A stretch of DNA of 64,000 bases from Candidatus Sodalis pierantonius str. SOPE (GTDB lineage Bacteria > Pseudomonadota > Gammaproteobacteria > Enterobacterales > Enterobacteriaceae): NCBI RefSeq assembly GCF_000517405.1, contig NZ_CP006568.1:3286001-3350000 (forward strand), read 5' to 3'. Made by a program: the position numbers and the translations under genes. Positions 63,907 to 64,000 of this stretch are shown piece by piece; within the stretch, counting starts at the first letter, position 1; each line of letters opens with the position of its first letter. The notes below the pieces were generated by a model. The model worked only from the letters and a program-made list of their open reading frames with translations. It had not been told where the DNA came from and ran no database searches.

Positions 63907-64000
63907 ATGCATCCGATGCTCAACATCGCCATTCGCGCTGCGCGAAAGGCGGGTAATTTAATTGCCAAACATTACGAAACCCCTGATGCCGTCGAAGCCA
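63907..64000 (+). CDS. suhB: Inositol-1-monophosphatase SuhB, N-terminal part
   Basis: 31 codons at the window edge: MHPMLNIAIRAARKAGNLIA and KHYETPDAVEA, as at the start of enterobacterial SuhB, a phosphatase that also binds NusA in ribosomal antitermination. It is divergent from trmJ as in E. coli. A TATACT at 63855-63860 may be its -10 box. Confidence 0.93.
   Translation, partial: MHPMLNIAIRAARKAGNLIAKHYETPDAVEA

Overview
The window is a piece of an enterobacterial chromosome. The conserved blocks guaA-guaB-xseA and yfgJ-der-bamB-yfgM-hisS-ispG-rodZ-pilW-rlmN-ndk-sseA-sseB-pepB-iscS-iscR-trmJ-suhB lie in the E. coli order. Many genes carry a single nonsense codon, frameshift or deletion, and IS256-, IS21- and IS5/IS903-type elements are nested in each other. 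This pattern, with a lac operon, a LuxR-type receptor and IS-rich decay, suggests a Sodalis-allied insect symbiont early in genome reduction. The rice-weevil symbiont (Sodalis pierantonius) fits best, but that is an inference from gene content and IS types, not from a database match.

Layout. 1-4.3 kb: thiD/thiM behind a TPP riboswitch, an orphan LuxR-type receptor, an acetyltransferase and the thiosulfate importer pair tsuA/tsuB. 4.4-10.8 kb: a LysR regulator divergent from a cluster holding a D-threonine/D-serine-type PLP enzyme (frameshifted), a YfcC-type carrier, an M20 amidohydrolase, a RidA deaminase and a TauE-type exporter; this reads as an amino-acid (possibly D-amino-acid) use cassette. 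11-13.6 kb: a galactitol-type PTS with stop codons in the IIC gene. 13.6-24.6 kb: short-chain dehydrogenases, glutathione-transferase-like genes, an MFS pump and local regulators (TetR, HxlR, AraC), mostly broken.

24.9-29.6 kb: guaA, guaB, xseA, intact. 29.9-47.8 kb: accessory block between xseA and yfgJ: an MFS pump, mqo, a lac region (intact lacI, recognisable operators, dead lacZ and lacY), then an IS cluster in which an IS256-type element was entered by a second copy of itself and by an IS21-type element. The precise target duplications allow the order of events to be rebuilt. 47.8-64 kb: housekeeping backbone with selective losses.

The most notable loss is in the isc operon: iscU, iscA, hscB, hscA, fdx and iscX are absent between iscS and pepB, and the IscS C-terminus is replaced from about residue 386, the part known to dock IscU. 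IscR and its likely operator remain. Together this suggests IscS kept for sulfur transfer (tRNA thiolation, thiamin) while Fe-S assembly moved to another system. sseA, trmJ and pepB are also damaged. No rRNA, tRNA, CRISPR array or prophage was seen.
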